Below are positions 21,108-30,066 of a stretch of DNA of 35,950 nucleotides, piece after piece. The translations under genes and the position numbers were made by a program. Numbering within the stretch: the first letter of the stretch is position 1; each line of letters starts with the position of its first letter. Source of the stretch: Tetmemena sp. SeJ-2015 (taxonomy: Eukaryota > Ciliophora > Spirotrichea > Sporadotrichida > Oxytrichidae); the NCBI GenBank assembly GCA_027382625.1, contig JAJKFJ010020779.1, positions 1 to 35,950 on the forward strand, given 5' to 3'. The notes beneath the pieces were generated by a model, which was given only the letters and a program-made list of their open reading frames with translations, ran no database searches and was not told the DNA's origin.

Positions 21108-22639
21108 TTAGACAACTTTGAATGGATGAGCTGAAATTATTTAGTCGTACTCATCTACTATAGTTATCTCGTGAGTATTCTTTTATCCATAAAAGTTTTC
21201 TATCGTTTCGATGCTCAAATTTATTCCTAGAGGAAGGAGCTATCTCTATGCCTAAGTTTTCAAGATATCATTCAACACAAGAATGAGAACTTTTTTGCCT
21301 CTTTATTTCCAGTACTCAGCTATTAAGCTAATTATCCAAGTCTTTCCAGATGCAGTTGGAAGATGACATTGAATAATGCTACTAGAACAACTTAGAGCTA
21401 TCCCAGCAATCGTAGCCTGAAATTCATTATGTTTGTACTCATCACAAACATTCTCCACCTTTTATGAAATTTCCATCATCTCTTCTAGGGATACTTCTCT
21501 CTTTTAATTGAAGTCTTTTATTGCATCTTCAAATATTTGTTAGTTGTTGTCCACATTCCTTTATTGCTCCAAAGTCTTAGTAGAGGATTGAGATGTGCGC
21601 TTATTTATTTCTCTCATCCAATTTTATTCATCGAGTTCTAGAATGTTGACTATGTCTTGCTTTTGAAACTCTTTGATTGATTATAGAATAAGGAGGCATC
21701 TCTCTAACGGAAGTCTGATTTTATCTTTCTTGTTGATAAGAGTAAAGAGAATATCTCTACATCTGAAAAGATCAAGCAGCTCATCAAATATGATGAAGGG
21801 ATCAGAGAGTATTTATACTTTAGATAGAAATTCTATTAGAACTTGTTTTGATCTTGAGCAGCAGCACTACAATTTTTTAATAAACCCTGGCCAAAAAATA
21901 GTTTTTAGGGTTTACTGATATGATTTGAGATTCGACTTGAGTGAATCCAGATTGTTCATGTTTAACTCAATTGAGTTTAGACTTATCTAGCGAAGGATTG
22001 TCCCTCAGAAGTAAAGGAAATTGGTCTATGAGCAATCCTATGAAATTGAGCTATAAAAAAATGTCATTTCTAGGAGGTATCGGTTGAGCGAAAGAATCAT
22101 TTATCTTAAAACTTCTTTTTATGACTCTTGAGTCTTATCTAAAATGTTTGAGGCATTCAGGAATGGATAGAGTGTGAAAAATAATGTCTATCCTTCATGA
22201 CATAAGTTAGGAATAGTTTTTGACATTCTCAAATGTATGTTGAGGATCTAAGTTAAGTTAAGTTTTTTGAGTCCTTCACCTAGTAGATCCAATTCTCTTT
22301 ATTTAAATAGCTTTTCCAGTTTATCTTACTCCAAACTAATTTGATAATCTTAGCAAAGGGTCATCAGTTTAGGATTGTCCACAAATTTTTCAATGAGTGA
22401 TTTATGGACTTAGAGCTTGATTCCTATCTCTAACTCATTGTAGTTTTGAAGTATGAACTTTGACACCGATGCGAGTTGATACTGAGACTCTTAATTTTAA
22501 GGAGAAATCAACTCTGATGATTACTTCTCTTAATGCATCAATTTATCATCATCATTTTTGTCCTCCTTGTAAAAGTGAGATAGATAGTTCAAGAGTTCAT
22601 CTTGCTATTCCTTCAAAGATCCAACAGAAGCACATTTTC
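21092..22639 (-). CDS. SF2 (DEAD/DEAH-like) helicase core, ATP-binding half
   Basis: A minus-strand ciliate-code frame about 515 codons long with many TAA/TAG and one TGA (22005-22007). Walker A (motif I) PTASGKT lies at 21340-21360 within HLPTASGKTWIISLIAEYWK. VLILVLNDILKTQA follows as the Ia region. Motif II is DEYD at 21144-21155 (ITIVDEYDQIISAHPF). The Asp-Glu-x-Asp box and spacing of about 65 residues fit SF2 helicases or translocases. An N-terminal extension of some 500 residues has no recognised domain. The gene starts at 23617, is interrupted at 22640-23239 and at 16778-21091, and ends near 16141. Total length would be about 850 residues. Nuclear DNA or RNA unwinding is the family role; substrate unknown. 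Confidence 0.8.
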
Positions 22640-23239
22640 GGGGGGAGGCCTTTCCTCGACAGTAAAATTTTATTATAAAATAAAAGTAAGAAAAATATAT
22701 GTTTTTAGGGTAATTTTCGCTCCTAAATTTGATTCTTCCAGTTATAGAGGTGCATTCGAACATCTAAGGCCTAAAATTTTAATCCTAATTTAGCCAGTTA
22801 GAGGTCAGATTCACAGAAATAAAATCTTTATTTTAAGCTATTTTTTCTCTATTGTAAAATGAAATTAAAGACTAATTTTTAAATAGTGCAACATTTTTTG
22901 AATTAAAGACATGCTTCAGCAATAAGCCCTAAGAATTTAAGATGAAAGGTTGTAGCATTACCCCCTTAATCAAGAATTAAATTTGGCATAATATAAATGT
23001 TGCACTATTTAAAAATTAGTCTTTAATTTCATTTTACAATAGAGAAAAAATAGCTTAAAATAAAGATTTTAATTCTGTGAAACTGACCTCTAACTGGCTA
23101 AATTAGGATTAAAATTTTAAGCCTTAGATGTTCGAATGCACCTCTATAATTGGAAGAATCAAATTTAGGAGCGAAAATTACCTAAAAACATAATTTTCTA
23201 CTTTTATTTTATAATAAAATTTTCTGTCGAAAAGCCCCC
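22640..23239. mobile_element. Foldback element, family 1, copy A (600 bp)
   Basis: Two arms of about 280 bp are inverted copies of each other around a short loop (about 22930-22980). The ends read GGGGGG...TCGACAG and CTGTCGA...CCCCCC. It is flanked by a perfect 9-bp direct repeat CACATTTTC (22631-22639 and 23240-23248). It sits in the helicase coding region. Keeping one repeat copy and removing the rest gives an uninterrupted frame (KIQRKCASVGSLKEQ). No ORF of its own, so it resembles a MITE or an IES derived from one. A related copy lies at 27919-28537. Confidence 0.9.
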
Positions 23240-23617
23240 CACATTTTCTTTGAATCTTTTTTCTCTTGACTCGAATCAATTCTCGTATTTCTTCAGACTC
23301 ATATTCTGAGAGTGGATGTGATTTGAGTAGTTTATGGTTTTGAATATCCTTCATTGTAAGTTTGAATCCCTTAGTTATTTTTTCAAGGATATCTATCGCT
23401 TCCTAGTTTGATGATAATCCAGAAAACTCTCTCGCCTCTATAGAGTTGTCATCTCATGTAAATACTTACTTCTCTTTCCTAAACTTTGTTGCTTGGATTA
23501 TTTGATGGTACCACCTTTGTTAGTTTTAATCACTCTTGTGAAATCTTCATCCTCATAGCTTGACTCATCACCACACCGAGAGTCATCGCTATCATAGTCG
23601 TCCTGTTCCTCTTTCAT
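23240..23617 (-). CDS. Helicase gene, N-terminal part
   Basis: ATG at 23617 begins MKEEQDDYDSDDSRCGDE, an acidic N-terminus. The frame then needs a short GT-AG intron (23438-23469) to reach SGLSSNQEAIDILEKITKGF. It runs into the foldback element at 23239 and resumes, after exact excision, at 22639. This start is chosen because no in-frame coding extends upstream and an AT-rich intergenic region follows. Acidic, low-complexity N-termini are common in helicases and remodelers but carry no specific function here. Confidence 0.65.
23438..23469 (-). other. Predicted 32-nt intron (alternative 17 nt)
   Basis: Donor GTAAGT at 23469 and acceptor TAG at 23438-23440 give 32 nt. Removal joins LGKR to ARE with the frame preserved. 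An earlier AG gives a 17-nt intron (23453-23469) that also preserves the frame, the two differing by five codons. Without an intron the frame would be broken here. A one-base sequence error is the alternative. Confidence 0.45.
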
Positions 23618-23987
23618 TTATACTAAATACAATTAATAATTATGGCTAATATAAATGCTATTACAATATAAGTCACACCCGCCGAAGCTGATCACTCTAT
23701 CTCTATATAGTAACTAACTCACTAAGGATTCCAAATAAGATGAGGTTTTTCAGATTATCCAAATTAATTAAAAAAAATCACAAAAAATCACAAAAAATCA
23801 CATTTAATCACACTTTTTGAATAAAGTATTAGCTCCTAGCTTCGTTCCTTTATTTTCAAATTTCATAATCTATAAGGAGTTCTATTTCCTCATCATAAAT
23901 AATCATTTACTTAGGGCTATTTACTATAGGAAATCATTCAGATTATTTTAAGTATTTCATAGCTGACTTTAACTATTAATTTAGAAT
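23618..23987. promoter_or_regulatory. Divergent intergenic region with tandem AAAAAATCAC repeats
   Basis: 370 bp between the divergent starts of the helicase (minus) and the 27-kDa-type gene (plus). At 23771-23812 an 11-bp unit (AAAAAATCACA) repeats about four times, the last units degenerate. The position makes a shared regulatory role plausible but there is no direct evidence. Confidence 0.4.
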
Positions 23988-24815
23988 ATGGAATCCTAAA
24001 AACGAAAGTGGGACTAGTTCGAGCAATCAGTGGATGGAGATATGGATGAAACTCTAATGAGAATAGGCCCTCAGGAGTTGGTAGGCAGATTTAGATCGAA
24101 GACCGACCTCTACTCCTACTTCCCCGGAAATACGTAAAAAAAAAAAACCTCAAATATAATTTTAGTGGGTTACTACATGCCGCCTATCGAGGGAGTTAAT
24201 CGAGATTACTTTAGGCAGATCCTTAAAGGAGACAAACAACTTTTAAAAATGTGTGAGGTGAAGATGAAGAAGGTGCCAAAGTACGACGAGTTGTCAGTAA
24301 GACAAGTATTCAAGGGAATTAAGGATGACTATGAGCTTCTGAGATTTCTCCCTGACATGGATGAGAAATAAAAAACTATAGACAGACAATACTTTTTCAA
24401 CATAGTGAACACACTGCAACCAGACTACCTCACTCACATTGTCAAGCTCACTCAGGATAAGAGAAATTCTGCTACAGATGGTTCAGTTAAAAGTGATTTC
24501 ATACTCATTTCAGATAGCTGGCTGTCCCAACTTACCGGGAAACCTTTCATCCAAAGAAGGAAATCCAAATCAATTTTTATAGAAAAAAGGAACCCCCCCC
24601 TTCAGAAGTAACTTAAAATTTTAAAGGGCAAGAAAAAAAAGAAAACCCCCCGGAACATCCCTCAAGAAATTTCGGAGCAATGATGGGCCAGGCTCTGCTA
24701 ATAAATCATAGCGTTAAAGCGACATGCTAATGATCGACAGTCAAGCTCATGCTCAGATGGAGCAAAACCAGAATGGCTTGACCCAGAATCTCTCGAAGAG
24801 GAGATTTAATATTTG
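23988..24815 (+). CDS. 27-kDa-type protein of a ciliate transposon-associated family
   Basis: ATG at 23988 (MESQKRKWDQFEQ) and 231 codons to TGA at 24681-24683. The same frame goes on with clear coding (CQQIIALKRHANDRQSSS, then KPEWLDPESLEEEI) to about 24815. The TGA is therefore either a nonsense mutation or read through. Hallmarks: an RSKTDLYSYF basic/aromatic patch, IILVGYYMPPIEGVNRDYF, KVPKYDELSVRQVF, IDRQYFFNIVNTLQPDYL and ISDSWLSQL. I recall this arrangement from small accessory proteins of spirotrich germline transposons of the TBE type, function unknown, but cannot verify it. Six or more in-frame TAA/TAG show the code. A poly-A run at 24136-24147 looks intron-like, but the uninterrupted frame matches the family pattern better. 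Confidence 0.65.
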
Positions 24816-24940
24816 AATTAAATTCACTTTAAAATTAATCCTAACTTAATTAGCTTATTCACACACAACTACCTCACTATCTTATCATCTATTACTAATT
24901 TAACGTTGATTTTTGAAATTGTTAAAACCTAATTAACTTT

Positions 24941-25679
24941 GAAAGAATTAACGTAATTGGAAGGGAATAATTATATATAGGGCCATTAGGGAACTCCCCC
25001 AAATTAGAATATAACGGTAAGTAAAAATCGCAAAAGAGTTTAATAGGGCAAAAAAATTTTAAAAATATAGACATCAGTAATTATAACTTACATTACATTA
25101 AAAAATTTAGAAATGGAGGTTTTTTTCTCCATCAGACCCCCCTGCGCCCACTCATTAAATTTCTAGTTTAATAATTCCCAGGCCCACCCACCACCCAAAA
25201 CGAGCACGACAACTACAAAAAGTCAAAAGTAAGTATGCTTCTAATTTTAAATAAATGCACTTATATGAAAATCAATCACTATCCTATTTATCAATTAAAC
25301 CCCTTTTTTGAGTCAATTTTTTAAAATGTCTTAATATTTGATTATTTTTAAAAATAAAAGGAAACAAAAATTTTGTAAAAATTTTAATACTTATTTTTGA
25401 CTTTTGTAGTTGTCGTGCTCTTTTTGGGGGGGTGGGGGGGCCGGGGAATTTTTAAAAAAGAAATTTAATGAGTGGGGGGGGGCATGGAAAAAAAAACCTC
25501 CATTTCAAAATTTTTTTTGTAATGTAAGTTATAATTACTGATGTCTATATTTAAATTTTTTGCCCTATTAATCTCTTTTGCAAATTTTTATTTAAACATT
25601 TAATGTCTAATGGGAATTTCCCCAAAGGGCCCTATTTTTAAATTATTCCCCCCCCCCAATTACTTTAATTCTTTCAAAT
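24941..25679. mobile_element. Foldback element, family 2, copy A (about 740 bp)
   Basis: Left end GAAAGAATTAACGTAATTGG is the inverse of right end CCAATTACTTTAATTCTTTC. The arms (about 24941-25225 and 25388-25679) pair throughout, including CATCAGTAATTATAACTTAC and the GTCGTGCTC / GAGCACGAC block. The loop is AT-rich. The right arm shows inflated G and C runs relative to the left, suggesting sequencing error there. No ORF. A relative lies at 33170-33815. Confidence 0.85.
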
Positions 25680-26270
25680 TTAAATTTGGTTTTTAACCCT
25701 TTAAAAAAAATAAACTTTAAATTTAGAAATATCATACTGAAAAGTTTTACCAAGCTTCCAAATTTTATCTTCTCTTTCTTGATGATGTTTTCAGCTTTAT
25801 TTTTTTGTATTAGTTCTTCAGCAAAGAGAAGTAATTCTAAATTTGGGATTGTACTGAGGAGAGTAGGGTGGCGTGAATATAAGTTCGATCGAGGGGTTCC
25901 CTGCCCGAGTCTTTGATTCTCTTTCGTATGGAAATCTCGATTGTCAAGCAAAATTTCTAACTTTCTTTCTTAAAAGATACTTGCACCCAAGGATAATCGT
26001 GAAAATTTTTCATGTCAATCGACTTGGGCATGCAAGTAAAAGATTTCAAGGCCTTTAGAAAAGATTCCACAAACGACGGCTAAGCTTTCCTAAACTTGGA
26101 GTTATCTTTGGGCCCCTATATTTTGATTTCTATTGCTGTAAATCTAATCTCAGTCCCAGGTTTCCTTTAGTAAACAACACTTGTCAACGAAGAGGATTTT
26201 AGACTTTCAATCGATGGCTTTCTGAATTAGATCCCCAAAATCTCATTCTCCAAAATAGGTATTTAAGTTT
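25643..26270 (-). pseudogene. DDE transposase (IS630/Tc1/mariner-like), frameshifted
   Basis: Minus-strand ciliate-code frames carry the C-terminal two-thirds of a DDE transposase. Seen in order: ILFVDKCCLLKETW (first Asp region, about 26190-26230), ESLAVVCGIFSKGLEIFYLH, LEILLDNRDFHTKENQ (second Asp, DN, at 25939-25946), then IELIFTPPYSPQYNP (25844-25885). The last is the classic PPYSPxxNP block preceding the catalytic Glu. It continues ELLLFAEELIQKNKAENI in the next frame. One frameshift at the NPIE step and at least one in-frame TGA break it. It overlaps the right end of the foldback element. It is the second transposase relic in the window and would be the catalytic component of a TBE-like or Tc1-like element. 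Confidence 0.75.
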
Positions 26271-26779
26271 TTTAAATTTTGGGGCTTTTGAACTTTGCAC
26301 GGAATTGCCTTTTGCTTAAACCCAGTCAAAGGGAAATAGATCTCAAGCGGAGGGGGGAAATTTTAATTTGGGGGAAACCCTCGATTGGGCCATGACACAG
26401 GGGCTTTTGCAAAGTCAGTCCACTCCAAGCATCTAGTGTTTTGCTAGATATTATAACTCCCAAATTTCTGGGGGAAGGGGGCTAATCGTTTCTCAAAAAT
26501 CGAACCATATTTTTTTTGTTAAAAGTTTCAGAGCAGGTCAAAACTTTTTTTACTTTAGCCATTCCCAATCCCCGTGAGGTGGATTAAACTGTTTTTACGA
26601 ATAAACTGGGGTATTCATGCCTGCTTGCCCATCTCGGGTTTGTTCAATAAAAAGGGCTTTTTAAATTTAATTTTTGGCTTTAGTTATCCATTTCTCATCT
26701 TGGCCCGTCATCTCTATTAAAAATTTTACTTTAATTTTAATAGTTTGAAAAAAGCATATTTTAAATTATCTTACGCATC
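26271..26779. other. Upstream remnant of the transposase, unclear
   Basis: Minus-strand frames here (for example ILTKKIWFDF-like and PPEIWELQYLAKHQML) could be the N-terminal third of the transposase broken by further frameshifts. The plus strand is also open in ciliate code from 25873 to about 26570, but that is best explained as the shadow of the transposase. Confidence 0.3.
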
Positions 26780-27092
26780 AGTGGTTACATAGTTTAAAAG
26801 GTTATCTTTATGCTTGCAACTGAAAGTGTGTAGTACTCGTAGTTGATGTTGAAATAGTCATTGTCCATCTTTGAAATAAAGCTGTGGTCAAATGAGTCAG
26901 TTGAGTCAATTGAGACATTTGAGAAAGTTGAGGCAGCTGAGGCATCTGAGCTCCATCAGATAACTAAAAAATATTTAGATAGCAAATATCATGATTAACT
27001 TTACAAGAATTATTTACTAGATAATTTTAAAATATAAATGAGCCAAATGAGTCAATTGAGTAAAGTGAGTCAATTGAGACACTTGAGCTGAT
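26780..27092 (-). CDS. Ser-repeat coding segment interrupted by AT-rich DNA
   Basis: Minus strand reads SSSVSIDSLYSIDSFGSF in the first block (27036-27092). After about 80 bp of AT-rich DNA it reads SDASAASTFSNVSIDSTDSF and FISKMDNDYFNINYEYYTLS in the second (26800-26950). Serine recurs every third residue because the DNA has a 9-bp period. The bounded AT-rich interval between two copies of a shared 16-mer resembles an internal eliminated segment. Partial gene, with neither start nor stop assigned. The product would be Ser/Asp-rich, hydrophilic and probably unstructured at this point. Confidence 0.4.
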
Positions 27093-27095
27093 TGT
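26894..27095. repeat. 9-bp TGAG-phased repeats and 16-bp direct repeat
   Basis: TGAG recurs every nine bases in two blocks (26894-26950 and 27039-27090). The 16-mer TGAGTCAATTGAGACA occurs exactly at 26902-26917 and 27066-27081, 164 bp apart. Confidence 0.85.
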
Positions 27096-27393
27096 GAATA
27101 ATCCATTATATTTCAGCAACTTGTACATCACAACTCAAAAGTTATTGTTTTTAATAAATATTGCTTGTGTTTTAAAAATATCCAAAGATATATGATGGAC
27201 AAATAGTAGAGAAAGAAGATGATATTAAAATAGATGATGATTTAAATGTATCTTAAAATAATATTTCCTGCTAATATTAATAATAAACTTAAAATTATAA
27301 ATTAGGGGCGCACCCCCAAACTCACTATATTAGACAGAAGGGGCTCAGAAGTGCTAGTTACACGTGGCTAGTGAAAAAAAAAGCTAGCCGAGG

Positions 27394-27753
27394 ATGAGAC
27401 ATCAAAAGACGCTGGATGCTCAAGAAAAAAAGACTCCGAAGAGGGCAGATTAGACTAGCTAAAATCTGGAAGACGATCCCTAGCCACTACTCTACCATTA
27501 ACTGGCTCAGATGTTTTTATATGATAAGGTATTTAAGGAAAGAGCTATTTAAGTCTTGAGCAGCATATATTTAGAGAGATCAATATTCCCTCGCCTCAAT
27601 TCAAAAATAAAAGGAAAATGTGGGGGAATCTCCGCCGCTCAAAAAGTCTCGAATTAATGCAAAAGGTATAAAAATTTTATTCTATGTAAAACAGATTATA
27701 TTTTTTTCTTATAAATTCATGGAAAAAAAATTTACTAATTATTAAAAAAGTGA
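27394..27753 (+). CDS. Small ciliate-code ORF, 119 aa
   Basis: ATG (MRHQKTLDAQEKKTPKRAD) to TGA at 27751-27753 with several TAA/TAG read as Gln. The middle is well formed: LAQMFLYDKVFKERAIQVLS then IYLERSIFPRLNSKIKG. The last 35 codons are AT-rich and may be read-through of non-coding DNA. The local GC rise (27.3-27.6 kb) matches the coding-like part. A hairpin-like GCTAGTT...CTAG lies just upstream. No family recognised; could be one exon or macronuclear-destined segment. Confidence 0.4.
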
Positions 27754-27918
27754 GAATAAATTGTGTTTTAATTTAATTTTTTTGATTTTTCTTTCAGCCC
27801 CATTTTTTTTTAATTTCCTTTAAAAGCCTTGAGAAAACTTTTTTTCATCATCTGTACTAAAAATTGGTATTGTAAAACGCTCCTTGTGGGCGAGTATTGC
27901 TAGACTAATTGAAAAAAA

Positions 27919-28537
27919 AGGGGGGGTGGGGAACCTTTACAATTTTAAAAATTTTTTTAATGAAAAAAATGTATAAAAAAAAGTTTGTTTAACGGGTAAT
28001 TCTCGCTGCTAAAAATGATTCTTCCATTTAAAAAGGTGTATTCAAAAAATTTAAAACACAAAATTTAAATTTTAATTCAGTCAGGTAAGGTCAGCTACAC
28101 CCAAAAAATTCTATAATTTTAAAAATTTTTCACTTTTTTAAATAAAAAAATTAAAGCGTAATTTTAAAAAATTTAAAATTTTTTTGAAGACATCACATGC
28201 TTCAGTTAAAATCCAAACGAAGTATAGCTATAAATTGCAACATTAGTCTCCTATTTATGAAATATATTTTCGTTATATTTAAAAGCTTCAATATTTTAAA
28301 ATTACGCTTTAAGTTTTTTATTTACAAAAGTGAAAAATTAGCTTAAATTATAGAATTTATTTAGGTGTAGCTGACCTCTACCTGACTGAATTATAATTAA
28401 ATTTTGTAGCTTTAGATATTTGAATACACCTCTTAAATGGAAGAATCATATTTAGCAGCGAGAATTACCCGATAAACAAACTTTTTCTTATACATTTATT
28501 AATTATAAATTTTTACTGTAGAGGTTAGGCACCTCTC
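27919..28537. mobile_element. Foldback element, family 1, copy B (about 620 bp)
   Basis: Arms pair as in copy A. Shared family landmarks, in order, are TAATTCTCGCTGCTAAA, GATTCTTCCATTTA, AAGGTGTATTCAA, CAGTCAGGTA-AGGTCAGCTACACC and CATGCTTCAG near the centre. The ends read GGTGGGGAACCTTTAC and, inverted, GAGGTGCCTAACCTCTAC. Compared with copy A the arms are more diverged and carry long A/T runs. Flanking direct repeats are not clear. Confidence 0.8.
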
Positions 28538-28852
28538 AATAACAAAAAAGTTAATTTTATTGATTTATTACTTCCCAAAGTTATAGGGAACTTTCTCGAA
28601 TTATATGCTATTTTAGATGGATTTGAATCTTCCTCTTTTCTGACATTTAAAAAATAACTAAAAAAGAGGCTTCCTCGACAGAGTGTATAGTCATGGCGGA
28701 GCGGATCAGATTATTATATAATTATGAATACATTATTGAGGTAAGCAAAATTTAATCAAAATAGAGTTGTTGAGCAAATTGATAAAAATTAAATTACAAA
28801 TAGATTAAAAATATTAAATTTAATGAAGGCGTCAGCTCCAACAAGAAAATAG

Positions 28853-29374
28853 TCAAGAACATGACCACCACCACCTCAAGTTGAGTTTTTGTTTCAGCAC
28901 TTTGAGCAATTTGTCTATTGAGTATGATGTAAGCTGAGAATTCAGTGTTCCGATGAAGCTTATGTTTTCTAAATTTAATTCAAAAGTACGTAAATGCAAG
29001 CAAACTTTGTTGCTCTTTGAGCTTGCAAGTGATGATGAGTTTTTTTTTGTTGCTGTTTGTTCCCTTTTTGTTTTTTGGTTTTTGTTGGTTTGTTGTGTTG
29101 TTTTTTGTTGTTGTTGTTGCGTTGTTGTGTTTTTGTTGTTTTTTGGGTTGTTGTTTTTGTTTTTTGTTGTTGTTTTTGTTTTTTTTGTTTTTGTTTTTTG
29201 GGTTGTTTTGTTGTTGTTTTGTTGTTGTTGGGGTGTTTTGGGTTGTTGTTGTTGTTGTTGGTTTTTGGGTTGTTGTTGTTGTTGTTGTTGTTTTAATTTA
29301 ATTTTCCCTTTGGTCTTTTTAAATCTAAATATTGATGTTTGGGGTTTCATAGTTGCCTTGATTATTACTCTCAA
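28853..29374 (-). repeat. GTT/CAA low-complexity tract with Gln/Asn-rich frame
   Basis: 29045-29295 is almost pure G and T on the plus strand, built of GTT and GTTTTT units. The minus strand reads Gln/Asn/Lys/Thr runs in one frame, continuing into a more normal C-terminal stretch (FELNLENISFIGTLNSQLTS) that ends in TGA at about 28853. It could encode a poly-Q/N protein, but low complexity keeps all three frames open, so coding is unproven. Confidence 0.5.
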
Positions 29375-29880
29375 ATTTTTTTAAAGGGTTTCGATCCCCT
29401 TTCTATCTTAAAATGTTTTTGTTGCGAAATTATATTGCATCATTTATTTTTCACACTAGAAAGTATTCCGGGTTTTTCATATGGGTTTCAAGTATGATTG
29501 AACTTAGCCCAAAATTTCCCCCACTGCACTAAAACCTTGGGGCCAAGTCGGTCTCTTTTGGGAAGTAGTGTTCCTTGCACCGTTTCTTCCTCAATGTTTT
29601 TCTCTTCTTTAAAATTTTCTAATTAAATAGTATTGTATGATTTTTTATTTTTTAAAGGGAATTGTTTTTGTAATTACTACTGAAAAGGATGAACACCCAT
29701 AATTAAATTTTAAAAGGGAAACTGAAAATATATATATAATTTTTGGGAGAAAATTTTTTGCTTTTGATTCCATTTTTTACAAAAACCGGGAAAAATTAAA
29801 AAATGAAATAAAAAAAAAATTAAATTTGATTTATCCCTTTTTCTAAAAAAAAAATATTTAAAATACAAATAAATAAAAAA
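29375..29880. other. AT-rich, homopolymer-rich DNA
   Basis: No supported feature. Less AT-rich at 29440-29600 without a convincing frame. Confidence 0.4.
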
Positions 29881-30063
29881 TTAAACAATTGTAGAGAAAT
29901 GTGCTCGTGAATGATTTATCTTCAAGAGTTTAACAAGGTCAAGGCCAATTAATCTTTGTATTAAACCAAAATTACATACTCTAAAGATAGCTTCTGAAGC
30001 TAAGAATTCTTGAGAAAACTTGAAAAAGAACCCAGATAAAACACTTATGCTATTAAATATGTT
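29881..30063 (-). CDS. Possible short coding segment
   Basis: About 60 codons open in the standard code on the minus strand, hydrophobic and protein-like (FKFSQEFLASEAIFRVCNFG, IGLDLVKLLKINHS). Begins at GTG without an ATG and is flanked by AT-rich DNA. If real it is a fragment. No family recognised. Confidence 0.25.
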   Translation of the reverse strand, partial: NIFNSISVLSGFFFKFSQEFLASEAIFRVCNFGLIQRLIGLDLVKLLKINHSRAHFSTIV

Positions 30064-30066
30064 CAC

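Noticed and set aside
24134..24165. 32-nt GT...TTTTAG segment looking like an intron in the 27-kDa-type gene
   Set aside because: Removing it breaks the frame into GYYMPPIEG, while the unspliced frame reads through in agreement with the family pattern as I recall it.
25873..26570. Plus-strand ciliate-code ORF of about 230 codons
   Set aside because: It is antiparallel to the transposase, whose DN and PPYSP motifs are on the minus strand, so it is taken as a shadow.
26895..27090. CRISPR-like repeats
   Set aside because: The 9-bp period has no spacers and is explained by a triplet-residue protein repeat.
29045..29295. CRISPR-like or tandem-gene array
   Set aside because: The GTT tract is simple low-complexity sequence without fixed repeat and spacer lengths.
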